Source: Burkholderiaceae bacterium
GTDB lineage: Bacteria; Pseudomonadota; Gammaproteobacteria; Burkholderiales; Burkholderiaceae_B
Direction: 5' to 3'
DNA: 64,000 bases
Assembly (NCBI GenBank): GCA_017983955.1
Contig: JAGOAJ010000001.1
Span: forward strand, 1-64,000
Shown here piece by piece: positions 28,625 through 37,533 of the stretch. The notes below the pieces were generated by a model. That model made no database searches. It saw only the letters and a program-made list of their open reading frames with translations, and was not told the DNA's origin. A program made the translations under genes and the position numbers. How positions within the stretch are numbered: the first letter of the stretch is position 1; each line of letters begins with the position of its first letter.

Positions 28625-28825
28625 GACTCACTCTGAGCCCCCGCGGAGGGTAAGGCTCTCCCGTGAGTCCAACGTTTGCCTGCCTGATGGGCTGCAGAAA
28701 GACGTCACAGGCGATGCGTCATTATTAATTCAACGGGTGTTAGTAACCCATTCTGAATATACGACGAGCCCGGAGTAGCGAGTCTTTACGGGAGTGGCTT
28801 CGCGTAGCGGGCCACCGAGTAAAGA
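28625..28825. other. inverted hairpin pair A/B of copy 2
   Basis: Hairpin A spans 28625-28669 with the same stems as copy 1 but a changed terminal loop (CCCGCGGAGGGTAA). Hairpin B spans 28783-28825, 43 nt. The internal loops TCT/TCCC (A) and GGGA/CGA (B) occupy the same positions as in copy 1. Confidence 0.82.
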
Positions 28826-28831
28826 GCTCGG

Positions 28832-28987
28832 TACGTAAGGGCGGTGGTGCTTAATGTACCGACGATGTCACACGTAAAGGCGAACGGACCTACAGGACCA
28901 GCAACCTAACAGGAAAATACGAGCGGACCTACAGAACCAGCACCCTTACACACAAGAACGAACGCAACTACAAAGACCAATAACACC
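28832..28987 (+). repeat. four tandem 39-nt units, copy 2
   Basis: Units start at 28832, 28871, 28910 and 28949, each exactly 39 nt. The first unit shares ACGTAAGGGCGG with the first unit of copy 1, so the register is preserved between copies. Unit 2 is closest to the consensus (GGACCTACAGGACCAGCAA). Confidence 0.85.
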
Positions 28988-29011
28988 CCCATACACAACC
29001 AAAACAATTCC

Positions 29012-29029
29012 AAAGCCAGGGGGGCTTTT
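29012..29029 (+). terminator. hairpin with T-rich tail after repeat copy 2
   Basis: AAAGCC pairs with GGCTTT around AGGGG, followed by TTAATTT. It is short but well placed to end a transcript running through the element, and it lies 63 bases before the ridA start. Confidence 0.5.
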
Positions 29030-29092
29030 AATTTAAGCTATAGATGAGTAAACTCTGATAGTTGTTTTATGACTTTCACCTTAAGAGTATTT

Positions 29093-29479
29093 ATGGCCAA
29101 ACAAATTATTCATACAGATTCTGCCCCCACCGCTGTAGGACCGTACTCTCAAGCAGTGGCTTGCAGCCCCGGGAAAATCGTTTTCCTGTCAGGTCAAATT
29201 GGTCTGGAACCTGCCACCGGCGAAATGGTTTCTGAAAACTTCGAAGGTCAAGTCAGGCAGTCATTTGCCAACATGCAGGCAGTTATTGAAGCGGCTGGCG
29301 GCACACTAGACAGCATAGTCAAACTGACCCTGTTTCTGACCGACCTTAGCAAATTTGCCAGCGCTAATGCCATCATGGCCGACATCATTCCCCAACCCTA
29401 CCCAGCACGCTCCACCATAGGTGTTGCCAGTCTACCCAAGGGCGCGCAGTTCGAAGTCGAAGCCATTATCGTCATCTGA
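29093..29479 (+). CDS. ridA: RidA-family reactive intermediate deaminase
   Basis: RidA hydrolyses reactive enamine/imine intermediates made by PLP enzymes such as threonine dehydratase. The 128-residue protein starts MAKQIIHTDSAPTAVGPYSQAV, with GQIGLEPATGEMV, the conserved Arg in PYPARSTIGVASLPKGAQFEVEAI and the C-terminal Glu. An upstream in-frame ATG at 29069 adds residues outside the family. AAGAG lies before 29093. recG follows closely. Confidence 0.95.
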   Translation: MAKQIIHTDSAPTAVGPYSQAVACSPGKIVFLSGQIGLEPATGEMVSENFEGQVRQSFANMQAVIEAAGGTLDSIVKLTLFLTDLSKFASANAIMADIIPQPYPARSTIGVASLPKGAQFEVEAIIVI

Positions 29480-29500
29480 TTCTGATTCGGCGGTTAGATT

Positions 29501-31594
29501 TTGGCTGTATCCAAGCCACGGGCGCCTGCATCGCGCCAGGTTAGCACTGCACAGCAAAGTACGTCTGTGCTGGAACGCAAACTGCAGCGTCTGGGCTTGC
29601 GCGACGCCTCTGATTTCATTGTCCACCTGCCTTTACGCTACGAGGATGAAACCGAGGTGCGTGCGATTTCATCCTTGCATACCGGACAGATGGCTCAAGT
29701 CGAAGGCGACATCGTTGCTTGCGATGTACAGTTGCGTCCGCGTCGTCAGTTGCACGCTCAGATACGGGACGACACCGGGCAGCTTGGCCTGCGTTGGCTG
29801 AATTTTTACCCTAGCCAGCAAAAGCAGCTCGAATCTGGGCGTCGCTTGCGGGTGCGCGGGGAAGTCCGCCATAGCTATGGCACGGGCGGCTACGAAATTG
29901 TGCACCCCAAAGTCAGCTTGGCCGGTAGCAGCCTACCCACAGCGTTGACGCCGGTTTATCCCACCACTGAAGGCTTATCCCAGGTCAGCTTGCGCAAAGC
30001 GATAGACCAGGCCCTGGCCGTAGCTGATCTAAGCGACACACTACCGCCGGATATCATCAAGCAATACGCTCTGATTCCGTTTCAGGCGGCAATACGGACT
30101 TTGCACCATCCACCTGCCGACGTGTCTTATGCCGATCTGCTGGAAAAAGGGCATCCCGCCTGGCATCGCATCAAATTTGACGAGTTGCTGGCGCAACAGT
30201 TATCGCTAGCGGCAGCCCGTGCGGCGCGTCGCCAGCAACGTGCTATGGTGCTAGATGGTGGTGATCAGTCCCTGACACAGGCACTGCTTAAGCATTTACC
30301 CTTTGCATTGACCAAGGCACAGGAAAAAGTGATTGCTGAAATTACCGGCGATCTGGGGCAGGGCTTTCCCATGCATCGCTTATTGCAAGGCGATGTCGGT
30401 AGCGGCAAAACCATAGTTGCAGCGTTCGCAGCCATTACCGCCATCAGCAGCGGCTGCCAGGTTGCCATTATGGCGCCTACTGAAATACTGGCCGAACAAC
30501 ATTACCAAAAATTGGCAGGATGGCTAAGGCCCTTAGGGTTACAGGTCAGTTGGTTAACAGGTAGTTTGCGCACTAAAGAGCGCCAGGCGGCTATCGCCGA
30601 TATCGCCAGTGGAGCCGCCCAACTAGTGGTGGGAACTCAGGCCTTGATACAAGACAAAGTCAGTTTTTCCCGCTTAGGGTTGGTTATTCTGGATGAGCAA
30701 CACCGCTTTGGCGTTGGCCAACGTCTGCAGTTAAGCCGCAAAGGCGATAGCGCCACCAATGGGGTCGCACTGATACCGCACCAGTTGAACATGAGTGCCA
30801 CGCCCATACCGCGTACTCTGGCCATGACATTTTTTGCCGATCTGGACGTATCCGCTATCGACGAATTACCCCCAGGGCGCAGTCCCGTTATTACCAAGCT
30901 GATAGACGACGCACGCCGCGAACAGGTCCTTGCGCATGTGGTTGCCGAGGTTAGGCAGGGGCGTCAGGCATATTGGGTATGCCCGCTGGTCGAAGAAAGC
31001 GAAGCACTACAGTTGCAAACTGCAGTAGATACTCATCAGCAGCTACAGCAGGCCTTGGCTGGCATGCATGTGGGGCTGGTGCATGGCCGCATGGCAACCG
31101 ACGAAAAACAAGAGGTCATGCAACAGTTTCGCGCCGGAACTATAGAGCTGCTAGTAGCGACTACCGTGATCGAGGTCGGGGTGGACGTGCCCAATGCCTC
31201 GTTAATGATCATAGAGCACGCCGAACGCTTTGGACTGGCGCAACTACATCAGTTGCGCGGCCGGGTAGGGCGGGGCAGTGCCCAATCGGTCTGCGTATTG
31301 ATGTACCAGAAACCGTTATCGGCAATTGCCCGACAGCGTTTGCGGGTGATGTATAGCAGCGATGATGGCTTTGAAATTGCGCGCCATGATCTGGAGCTAC
31401 GCGGACCCGGTGAGTTCCTGGGGGTACGTCAATCGGGGCAGGAATTATTGCGCTTCGCTGACCTAGAGACTGACGCTGACCTGGTCATACAGGCTCAAGA
31501 AGTTGCCAAGCTATTGCGTGAGCGCTACCCCCAGCATGCTCAGGCGCACTTACAACGCTGGATGCGTGGTCGTGAAGACCTGTTACGCAGCTAG
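29501..31594 (+). CDS. recG: ATP-dependent DNA helicase RecG
   Basis: RecG remodels stalled replication forks and Holliday junctions. The 697-residue protein has an N-terminal wedge/OB domain (to about 200), Walker A LLQGDVGSGKT, LVVGTQALIQDKV, motif II DEQHRFG, and C-terminal helicase motifs ATTVIEVGVDVPNA, QLHQLRGRVGRG and the RecG-specific YSSDDGFEIARHDLELRGPGEFLG. The only suitable start is TTG at 29501; no strong ribosome binding site is seen. Ends 32 bp before oxyR, so they may share a transcript, as recG and oxyR do in some other proteobacteria. Confidence 0.94.
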   Translation: MAVSKPRAPASRQVSTAQQSTSVLERKLQRLGLRDASDFIVHLPLRYEDETEVRAISSLHTGQMAQVEGDIVACDVQLRPRRQLHAQIRDDTGQLGLRWLNFYPSQQKQLESGRRLRVRGEVRHSYGTGGYEIVHPKVSLAGSSLPTALTPVYPTTEGLSQVSLRKAIDQALAVADLSDTLPPDIIKQYALIPFQAAIRTLHHPPADVSYADLLEKGHPAWHRIKFDELLAQQLSLAAARAARRQQRAMVLDGGDQSLTQALLKHLPFALTKAQEKVIAEITGDLGQGFPMHRLLQGDVGSGKTIVAAFAAITAISSGCQVAIMAPTEILAEQHYQKLAGWLRPLGLQVSWLTGSLRTKERQAAIADIASGAAQLVVGTQALIQDKVSFSRLGLVILDEQHRFGVGQRLQLSRKGDSATNGVALIPHQLNMSATPIPRTLAMTFFADLDVSAIDELPPGRSPVITKLIDDARREQVLAHVVAEVRQGRQAYWVCPLVEESEALQLQTAVDTHQQLQQALAGMHVGLVHGRMATDEKQEVMQQFRAGTIELLVATTVIEVGVDVPNASLMIIEHAERFGLAQLHQLRGRVGRGSAQSVCVLMYQKPLSAIARQRLRVMYSSDDGFEIARHDLELRGPGEFLGVRQSGQELLRFADLETDADLVIQAQEVAKLLRERYPQHAQAHLQRWMRGREDLLRS

Positions 31595-31626
31595 TTGACT
31601 GTTTACTATTATTCGAGACTATCACC

Positions 31627-32586
31627 ATGACCTTGACTGAACTGAAATACATCGTGGCCGTAGCTCGCGAACGGCATTTTGGCCGTGCCGCGGAAGCCTG
31701 TTTTGTCAGTCAGCCTACGCTGTCTGTGGCGATACGCAAACTCGAGGACGAATTAGGTGTAATCCTGTTTGAGCGCGGCGGCGCCGAAATAGGCATTACT
31801 CCGATAGGCTTGCAGGTGGTCACACAGGCCCAACGCGTACTGGAAGAAAGCAATAATTTGCGTGAAATCGCCCGTCAGGGCAATGACCCGTTGGCCGGGC
31901 CTTTGCGTGTCGGCGTCATCTACACCATAGGGCCTTATTTGCTGCCCAGGTTGGTCCCCACACAGATTGCGATGACACCGCAAATGCCTTTACTGCTGCA
32001 AGAAAACTATACCGTACGGTTGTTGGAGCTATTACGACAAGGTGAAATAGACTGTGCCATCGTCGCGCTGCCTTTGCCTGACACCGGCCTGATGACCTTA
32101 ACGCTATACGACGAACCTTTCGTCGTAGCGGTGCCGGTGACTCACCCCTGGGCGGCTTTAAAAGAAATTGATGCCAAGATGCTGAAAGAGGAAACCATGT
32201 TGTTGCTGGGCGCGGGGCACTGTTTTCGCGACCAAGTGCTTGAGGTTTGCCCTGAACTATCGCGCTATTCAGCCACTAGCGAAGGCATACAACGTACGTT
32301 CGAAGGGTCATCGTTGGAAACCATACGCCATATGGTGGCTGCTGGTATAGGCGTTACGGTGCTGCCCACCAGTTCGTTAAGCATGCCTGGCTTGGAAAAT
32401 AACTTACTGCGATATATTCCATTTCGTAAGCCCATTCCGGATAGGCGTGTGGTACTGGTGTGGCGCAAAAGCTTCCCGCGCCCCAGCGCTATCGATAGCC
32501 TGGCACATGCAATACGGGCATGTGAACTGCCTGGCGTCAGCTATGCTGACGCGCCATCCGCTTTGGAAGTGATGGCTATACCCTAG
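31627..32586 (+). CDS. oxyR: hydrogen peroxide sensor OxyR
   Basis: A 319-residue LysR-family regulator. The helix-turn-helix is in residues 1-60 (RHFGRAAEACFVSQPTLSVAIRKLEDELG). The peroxide-sensing cysteines are Cys199 and Cys208 (GHCFRDQVLEVCPE), exactly the numbering of the E. coli protein. Oxidation to a disulfide would activate peroxide-defence genes. It is followed by dps after 99 bp, a likely target. Confidence 0.96.
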   Translation: MTLTELKYIVAVARERHFGRAAEACFVSQPTLSVAIRKLEDELGVILFERGGAEIGITPIGLQVVTQAQRVLEESNNLREIARQGNDPLAGPLRVGVIYTIGPYLLPRLVPTQIAMTPQMPLLLQENYTVRLLELLRQGEIDCAIVALPLPDTGLMTLTLYDEPFVVAVPVTHPWAALKEIDAKMLKEETMLLLGAGHCFRDQVLEVCPELSRYSATSEGIQRTFEGSSLETIRHMVAAGIGVTVLPTSSLSMPGLENNLLRYIPFRKPIPDRRVVLVWRKSFPRPSAIDSLAHAIRACELPGVSYADAPSALEVMAIP

Positions 32587-32685
32587 AAGGGACCAACGGC
32601 CTGCTTTTGCAGCCGACATGTTAAATAACCGCAGGCTGCATGGTATCCTGAGCATAAACTCAATGTAACAACTAACGGAGGTTTT

Positions 32686-33207
32686 ATGGCTAAAACAAGC
32701 AATGTCGTGGCTAAGGACAGCAAGACTGCAAGCAGGGGCATGCCCATAGATATTGGCATTTCTGACACAGACCGCGCTGCCGTTGCGAAACAACTTTCCC
32801 ATACGCTGGCCGACTCCTACACTTTGTACCTCATGACCCATAACTTTCACTGGAACGTTACGGGCCCCATGTTTAATACCCTACACCTGATGTTCATGGG
32901 TCAGTACACCGAGGAATGGCAAGCGCTGGACGCTATTGCCGAGCGCATACGCGCCCTGGGTCATTATGCTCCTGGCACCTATGCCGAATACGCCAAGCTA
33001 TCATCTATCGCCGAACCCACATCGGTGCCCAATGCCGAGGAAATGATAGCCATGCTGGTCAAGGGCAATGAAGCCGTAGCTCGTACTGCTCGCGCCGCCT
33101 TCAAGTGCGCCGATGACGCCAATGACCAACCCACTATCGACCTGCTCACACAACGTCTGGATATCCACGAAAAGAACGCCTGGATGCTGCGTAGCCTGCT
33201 GCAGTAG
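32686..33207 (+). CDS. dps: Dps-family ferritin-like protein
   Basis: Dps forms a 12-subunit cage that oxidises and stores iron and protects DNA from peroxide. Ferroxidase residues are present: HNFHWNVTGPMFNTLHLMFMGQYTEEWQALDAIAERIRALG (His, His, Asp and Glu ligands). The N-terminus is Lys-rich (MAKTSNVVAKDSKTASRG), as used for DNA binding. ATG 32686 has an excellent GGAGG. Placement after oxyR supports OxyR control. A small hairpin follows. Confidence 0.95.
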   Translation: MAKTSNVVAKDSKTASRGMPIDIGISDTDRAAVAKQLSHTLADSYTLYLMTHNFHWNVTGPMFNTLHLMFMGQYTEEWQALDAIAERIRALGHYAPGTYAEYAKLSSIAEPTSVPNAEEMIAMLVKGNEAVARTARAAFKCADDANDQPTIDLLTQRLDIHEKNAWMLRSLLQ

Positions 33208-33271
33208 TATTACTTGCTGTCCTTTCCCAAAGTCAGAAGTTATTTGGTATAAAGCCTTATCGAACAGTCTA

Positions 33272-33291
33272 CGATGGTGCTTGCACCATCG
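33272..33291 (+). terminator. hairpin after dps
   Basis: CGATGGTG and CACCATCG pair around CTTG, followed after GGTA by TTTTC and later TTTTT. A modest terminator separating dps from the liv-type binding-protein gene. Confidence 0.6.
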
Positions 33292-33335
33292 GGTATTTTC
33301 GGTTTTTGCTATTGCGTATATCTGGAGACATATAA

Positions 33336-34457
33336 ATGAAAACACGTTTTACTCCCCTAGCAGCCGCGCTTGGTTTAGCAGCAGGCATGCTGGTGTCTGG
33401 CATCGCCAGCGCCGACACCATTAGAATTGCCATTGCAGGCCCATTTACGGGTGCCTTGACGCAATATGGCACCATGGTCAAAGAAGGTGTTGATACTGCT
33501 ATTGAACAAATCAATGCTGGCGGCGGCGTGCTGGGTAAGCAACTGGAAGCCGTTGTCATTGATGATGGCTGTGAACCTAAACAGGGTCCCGTGGTCGCCA
33601 ACCGCGTAGTTAACGACAAAATCCATTACGTGGTCGGCCACGTATGCTCGGGCGCTACCATAGCCGCCACCAGCATATACAACAGCGAAGGCGTGATGAT
33701 GGTCACTCCGTCCGCTACGGCTCCGGCAGTCACCGATGGCAAGGGTTTTGACATGATCTTCCGCACCATAGGCCGCGATGACCAACAAGGTCCTGCCGCC
33801 GCGAAGTTCATCATCGAGCACATCAAGCCTAAAAAAGTTGCCATACTGCACGATAAGCAATCTTATGGCCAAGGCATCGCCTCTGCGGTTAAAGCCGATC
33901 TGGAAAAAGCAGGCGTCGAAATATCCATGTTTGAAGGCATTAATGCCGGCGACAGCGATTACTCGGCCGTGATCACCAAGCTTAAAAGCTCAGGATCTGA
34001 CTTTGTTTATTATGGCGGTTACCACCCAGAAATGGGCTTGTTGCTGCGCCAAGGCGCCGAGCAAGGCCTGGACATCAAGTTCATGGGTCCTGAAGGCGTA
34101 GGCAACCCCGACATTAATGCTATCGGCGGTGCATCTGTCGAAGGTATGTTGGTCACCTTGCCCGCTGACTTTACCAAGGATCCATCCAACGCAGCCATTG
34201 TGAAAGCGTTTACCGACAAGAAACGTGATCCTAGCGGCGCGTTCCAGCTTACCGCTTATTCGGCTACAGTAGCCATCGCGGACAGCATCAAGGGCGTAGG
34301 CGTGGATGATCCCGTCAAGGCCGCTGCCTGGCTGCATAGCAATACCGTGGCCACCCCCATAGGCAAGTTGTCATGGAACAAGCAGGGCGACCTGAATGAT
34401 TTCAAATTTGACGTCTTCACGTGGCACAAAGACGGTACTAAAACCGTCTATCAGTAA
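33336..34457 (+). CDS. branched-chain amino-acid-type ABC binding protein (LivK-like) 1
   Basis: A 373-residue periplasmic binding protein. The signal peptide ends IASA before DTIRIAIAGPFTGALTQYG; the type I fold and the blocks DDGCEPKQGPVVANRVVNDKI, VGHVCSGATIAATSIY and TIGRDDQQGPAAAKFI are as in LivK/LivJ. It has no permease neighbours and likely shares the liv system located 8 kb downstream with its paralogue at 40638. Ligand preference cannot be judged. A clear bidirectional terminator follows. Confidence 0.92.
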   Translation: MKTRFTPLAAALGLAAGMLVSGIASADTIRIAIAGPFTGALTQYGTMVKEGVDTAIEQINAGGGVLGKQLEAVVIDDGCEPKQGPVVANRVVNDKIHYVVGHVCSGATIAATSIYNSEGVMMVTPSATAPAVTDGKGFDMIFRTIGRDDQQGPAAAKFIIEHIKPKKVAILHDKQSYGQGIASAVKADLEKAGVEISMFEGINAGDSDYSAVITKLKSSGSDFVYYGGYHPEMGLLLRQGAEQGLDIKFMGPEGVGNPDINAIGGASVEGMLVTLPADFTKDPSNAAIVKAFTDKKRDPSGAFQLTAYSATVAIADSIKGVGVDDPVKAAAWLHSNTVATPIGKLSWNKQGDLNDFKFDVFTWHKDGTKTVYQ

Positions 34458-34504
34458 ATCCAGCACTGGCCTCTCACTAAACAGGGGGCCTGCCAGGATG
34501 CATA

Positions 34505-34531
34505 AAAAAACCGGGCCATGCCCGGTTTTTT
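34505..34531. terminator. bidirectional terminator between livK-like 1 and ugpC
   Basis: A6-CCGGGC pairs with GCCCGG-T6 around CAT. It serves the two converging genes. Confidence 0.93.
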
Positions 34532-34553
34532 GCATCTACTGCAATGCCGTTAT

Positions 34554-35642
34554 TTATACGGCATCTATTCGCTTGCCGGTTTCCTTATCAAACCAATGCA
34601 AGGGATGTACACCATCAACGCCCACCTGTATGGTTTCCCCCACTTCCAGTGGGTAACTTTTGGTCAAGCCTATAGGGCAGCGCAGTACTACCGGCGTATC
34701 AGCATGCCGACCATGCACCAGTTGTTCAGAGCCCAGCACCTCGACCATTTCTATAATGATAGGCACGCCATCGGCATGCAAGCGCATATGTTCAGGGCGC
34801 ATACCCATAAACACCTCGCGATTGGCTACCATGGCAGGCACCAGTTCTGGCGCTATTTGCAAAGCCAGACCCTTCTCGTCCAGTACCTGACGCTGGCCAT
34901 TGACCTGGACAGGAATTAAGTTCATGGGTGGCGAGCCAATAAAGCTGGCAACAAATATAGAGGCAGGCTTTTCAAAGACCTCGATAGGGGTGCCTATTTG
35001 TTCGGCTATTCCTTTGTTCATCACCACCATGCGTTGCGCAAGCGTCATGGCTTCTACTTGGTCGTGCGTAACATATAGACTGGTAGTTTTAAGTCGTTGA
35101 TGCAGGCGCTGTATTTCCAACCGCATTTGCACGCGCAGTTTTGCATCCAGATTGGACAAGGGCTCATCAAACAGGAAAACCTTGGGATCACGCACTATAG
35201 CGCGGCCCATGGCCACACGCTGGCGTTGACCGCCCGACAATTGCCGTGGGCGCCTATCCAACAAATGAGACAACTCCAGAATGCTGGCGGCATTAGCCAC
35301 GCGCTCTTTGATTTCGGTTTTACTGAGCTTGCGTATCTTCAGGCCATAGGCCATATTTTCATAGACCGACATATGCGGATAAAGCGCATAGTTCTGAAAT
35401 ACCATGGCAATGTCGCGCTCGGCGGGTTCTAGCGTGTTCACCACGGTATCGCCGATACAGATATCACCGCCTGTAATACTTTCCAGGCCAGCCACCATGC
35501 GCATTAACGTGGACTTTCCACATCCCGAAGGGCCAACAATAACGATAAATTCGCCATCGGCCACTTCAAGGTCTATGCCATGTATAACCGCAATATCGCC
35601 CGCATAAGTTTTACTGACGTTGCTTAGGGTAAGGGTTGCCAT
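34554..35642 (-). CDS. ugpC: glycerol-3-phosphate ABC transporter ATP-binding protein
   Basis: The 362-residue ATPase of the Ugp/MalK branch. Walker [10 protein letters not shown], signature [19 protein letters not shown], Walker [16 protein letters not shown], switch His [10 protein letters not shown], and a C-terminal OB-type regulatory domain with [11 protein letters not shown] are present. It is the last gene of the ugpBAEC set, 26 bp after ugpE. Sugar-type MalK alternatives exist, but the complete gene set supports Ugp. Confidence 0.92.
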   Translation of the reverse strand: MATLTLSNVSKTYAGDIAVIHGIDLEVADGEFIVIVGPSGCGKSTLMRMVAGLESITGGDICIGDTVVNTLEPAERDIAMVFQNYALYPHMSVYENMAYGLKIRKLSKTEIKERVANAASILELSHLLDRRPRQLSGGQRQRVAMGRAIVRDPKVFLFDEPLSNLDAKLRVQMRLEIQRLHQRLKTTSLYVTHDQVEAMTLAQRMVVMNKGIAEQIGTPIEVFEKPASIFVASFIGSPPMNLIPVQVNGQRQVLDEKGLALQIAPELVPAMVANREVFMGMRPEHMRLHADGVPIIIEMVEVLGSEQLVHGRHADTPVVLRCPIGLTKSYPLEVGETIQVGVDGVHPLHWFDKETGKRIDAV

Positions 35643-35668
35643 CTACTATGTTCCAAATCTTAAAAGTA

Positions 35669-36511
35669 TTATTTTTCAGCGTCTATCAGGCCCTTGACGA
35701 ACCATTTCTGCATGAAAATAACAACGGCGGCAGGCGGTATCATTGCAAGCAGCGCAGTGGCCATAACCAGATTCCATTCGGTGACACTGTCACCACCCGC
35801 TATCATGCGCTTAATCCCAATAACGATGGGGTACATGTTTTCTTGGGTGGTAATGATCAGCGGCCACAAATACTGATTCCAGCCATAAATAAACTGTATG
35901 ACAAATAGGGCAGCGATGGTGGTGCGCGACAAAGGAAACAAAATATCCTTGAAGAAGCGCAATGGGCCTGCCCCGTCTATACGGGCGGCCTCTATGAGTT
36001 CGTCCGGCACAGTCATGAAAAACTGTCTAAATAGAAACGTTGCAGTCGCTGACGCGATCAAGGGCAGTGTTAGGCCCGCATAGCTATTTAGCATGCCGAG
36101 GTCAGACACCACCTTATAGGTAGGCCCTATGCGCACTTCCACGGGCAGCATCAGGGTGACAAATATCATCCAGAAGAAAAACATGCGAAAGCGAAAGCGG
36201 AAATAAACCACGGCAAAGGCTGACAACATGGAAATGCTTATCTTGCCCACGGCGATCACCAGCGCCATAACGGTGCTAACCCACATCATGCGGGCCACAG
36301 GCGGCGTATTGGACGCATCACCAAACAGGACGGCCTTGTAGTTTTCAATGAAGTGGCTGCCAGGTAGCAACGACATAGGAGCTTGGGCGACCTCTTGTGC
36401 GGTCTGGGTAGACGCCACTATGCTGATATACAAAGGAAAGGCAATTACCGCGACCCCCAGCAGCAGGACCACGTGCGACACTATGTCAAGAAAAGGACGA
36501 CGTTCTATCAT
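35669..36511 (-). CDS. ugpE: glycerol-3-phosphate ABC transporter permease UgpE
   Basis: A six-helix inner-membrane permease of 280 residues. The EAA loop contacting the ATPase reads [28 protein letters not shown]. The N-terminal [25 protein letters not shown] and the motif [13 protein letters not shown] are typical of UgpE. It lies between ugpA and ugpC with short gaps, forming the heterodimeric channel with UgpA. Confidence 0.93.
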   Translation of the reverse strand: MIERRPFLDIVSHVVLLLGVAVIAFPLYISIVASTQTAQEVAQAPMSLLPGSHFIENYKAVLFGDASNTPPVARMMWVSTVMALVIAVGKISISMLSAFAVVYFRFRFRMFFFWMIFVTLMLPVEVRIGPTYKVVSDLGMLNSYAGLTLPLIASATATFLFRQFFMTVPDELIEAARIDGAGPLRFFKDILFPLSRTTIAALFVIQFIYGWNQYLWPLIITTQENMYPIVIGIKRMIAGGDSVTEWNLVMATALLAMIPPAAVVIFMQKWFVKGLIDAEK

Positions 36512-36540
36512 GGCGATATTATTTATAAGCGACGCAGGCG

Positions 36541-37422
36541 TCAGTAATTAACCTTGCGGTCTATATAGCGAAACTGGACGACGGTCAGCACAATCACTAT
36601 GGCCATCAATATGACGGACTGCGCGGCGGATGAACCCTGGTCCAGGCCTCTGAAACCTGCGTTATATACCTTGTACACCAGAATAGCGGTGCTATTGCCG
36701 GGACCACCCTGGGTCATGATGTCAATAATGGCGAAGGTATCAAAAAACGCATAGATCACGTTAACCACCAGTAAAAAGAAAGCGGTGGGTGACAACAAGG
36801 GAAATACTATGGTCCAGAAACGGCGCGCTGGACTGGCCCCATCAATGGCAGCGGCTTCCAACAATGATCGAGGTATGGATTGCAGCCCAGCCAGGAAAAA
36901 CAGAAAGTTATAGGAAATTTGCTTCCAGACCGAGCTTAGTACCACCAACACCATCGCATCGCCACCATCTAAGCGAGGGTTCCAGGCGATGCCCATTTTT
37001 TGCATATAAACGGCCAGCACACCCAGCGATGGTGAAAACATAAACAAAAACAGAACGCCTGCCACAGCGGTAGCGACCGCATACGGCCAGATCAGCAAGG
37101 TTCTGTAGAACTGGGCGCCCTTGATAACGCGGTCGGCCATTACAGCCAACACCAACGAAATCCCTAGGCCCAACACGGCAACCAGCAGGGAAAACACTGC
37201 AGTTACCTGGAAAGAGTCCATATAGTCGGAGTTGGAGAACAGCTCGATAAAGTTGCTGAATCCGACAAAGTTCGACGAAAACCCAAACGGGTCCTCTAGC
37301 CGAAATGATTGCCACATGGCTTGGCCAGCGGGCAGAAAGAAGAACACTACAGTAACAATTAACTGCGGCGCCAGCAGCAGATAAGGCAGAGTCTTATGGT
37401 TGAAAACAACGCGTTTTTCCAT
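36541..37422 (-). CDS. ugpA: glycerol-3-phosphate ABC transporter permease UgpA
   Basis: A 293-residue permease with six membrane helices and the EAA loop [28 protein letters not shown]. The N-terminus [40 protein letters not shown] and the end [13 protein letters not shown] match UgpA. It is separated from ugpB by a 111-bp gap holding a strong hairpin, and precedes ugpE by 29 bp. Confidence 0.94.
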   Translation of the reverse strand: MEKRVVFNHKTLPYLLLAPQLIVTVVFFFLPAGQAMWQSFRLEDPFGFSSNFVGFSNFIELFSNSDYMDSFQVTAVFSLLVAVLGLGISLVLAVMADRVIKGAQFYRTLLIWPYAVATAVAGVLFLFMFSPSLGVLAVYMQKMGIAWNPRLDGGDAMVLVVLSSVWKQISYNFLFFLAGLQSIPRSLLEAAAIDGASPARRFWTIVFPLLSPTAFFLLVVNVIYAFFDTFAIIDIMTQGGPGNSTAILVYKVYNAGFRGLDQGSSAAQSVILMAIVIVLTVVQFRYIDRKVNY

Positions 37423-37477
37423 GGGGAGGAGAAGGGAAGCTTTAGCTAAAAAAGACGCTATTGTCGCATAAGCGAAA

Positions 37478-37514
37478 ATCCACGATACGCCCGATTAAGG
37501 GGCGTATCGTGGAT
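37478..37514 (-). terminator. intra-operon terminator between ugpB and ugpA
   Basis: A perfect 15-bp stem (ATCCACGATACGCCC with GGGCGTATCGTGGAT) closes a 7-nt loop and is followed on the minus strand by TTTTCGC. As in the fbp operon, it lies just after the binding-protein gene. Confidence 0.82.
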
Positions 37515-37533
37515 ACCAGACTAAATCAGGCGC

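Larger units (their letters stand above)
28593..28987 (+). repeat. 395-nt structured element, copy 2
   Basis: Same architecture and orientation as 18261-18656. The leader through hairpin A is nearly identical, including a block of more than thirty matching bases beginning ATCGGCCGTCAACC. Hairpin B differs by compensated pairs: TCTTTAC/GTAAAGA instead of TCCTTAC/GTAAGGA, GTGGC/GCCAC instead of GTGCC/GGCAC, and an outer stem CGAG/CTCG instead of AGG/CCT, with a bulged G kept at the same place. It lies between fpr and ridA, and a hairpin with a T-rich tail follows at 29012, supporting plus-strand transcription. Confidence 0.85.

Noticed and set aside
28871..28909. CsrA/RsmA binding sites in the CTACAGGACC core
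   Set aside because: The GGA is kept in only some units and the ANGGA pattern is not met; no hairpin presents it.
28832..28987. CRISPR array
   Set aside because: Units are contiguous and diverged with no unique spacers, and no cas genes are present.
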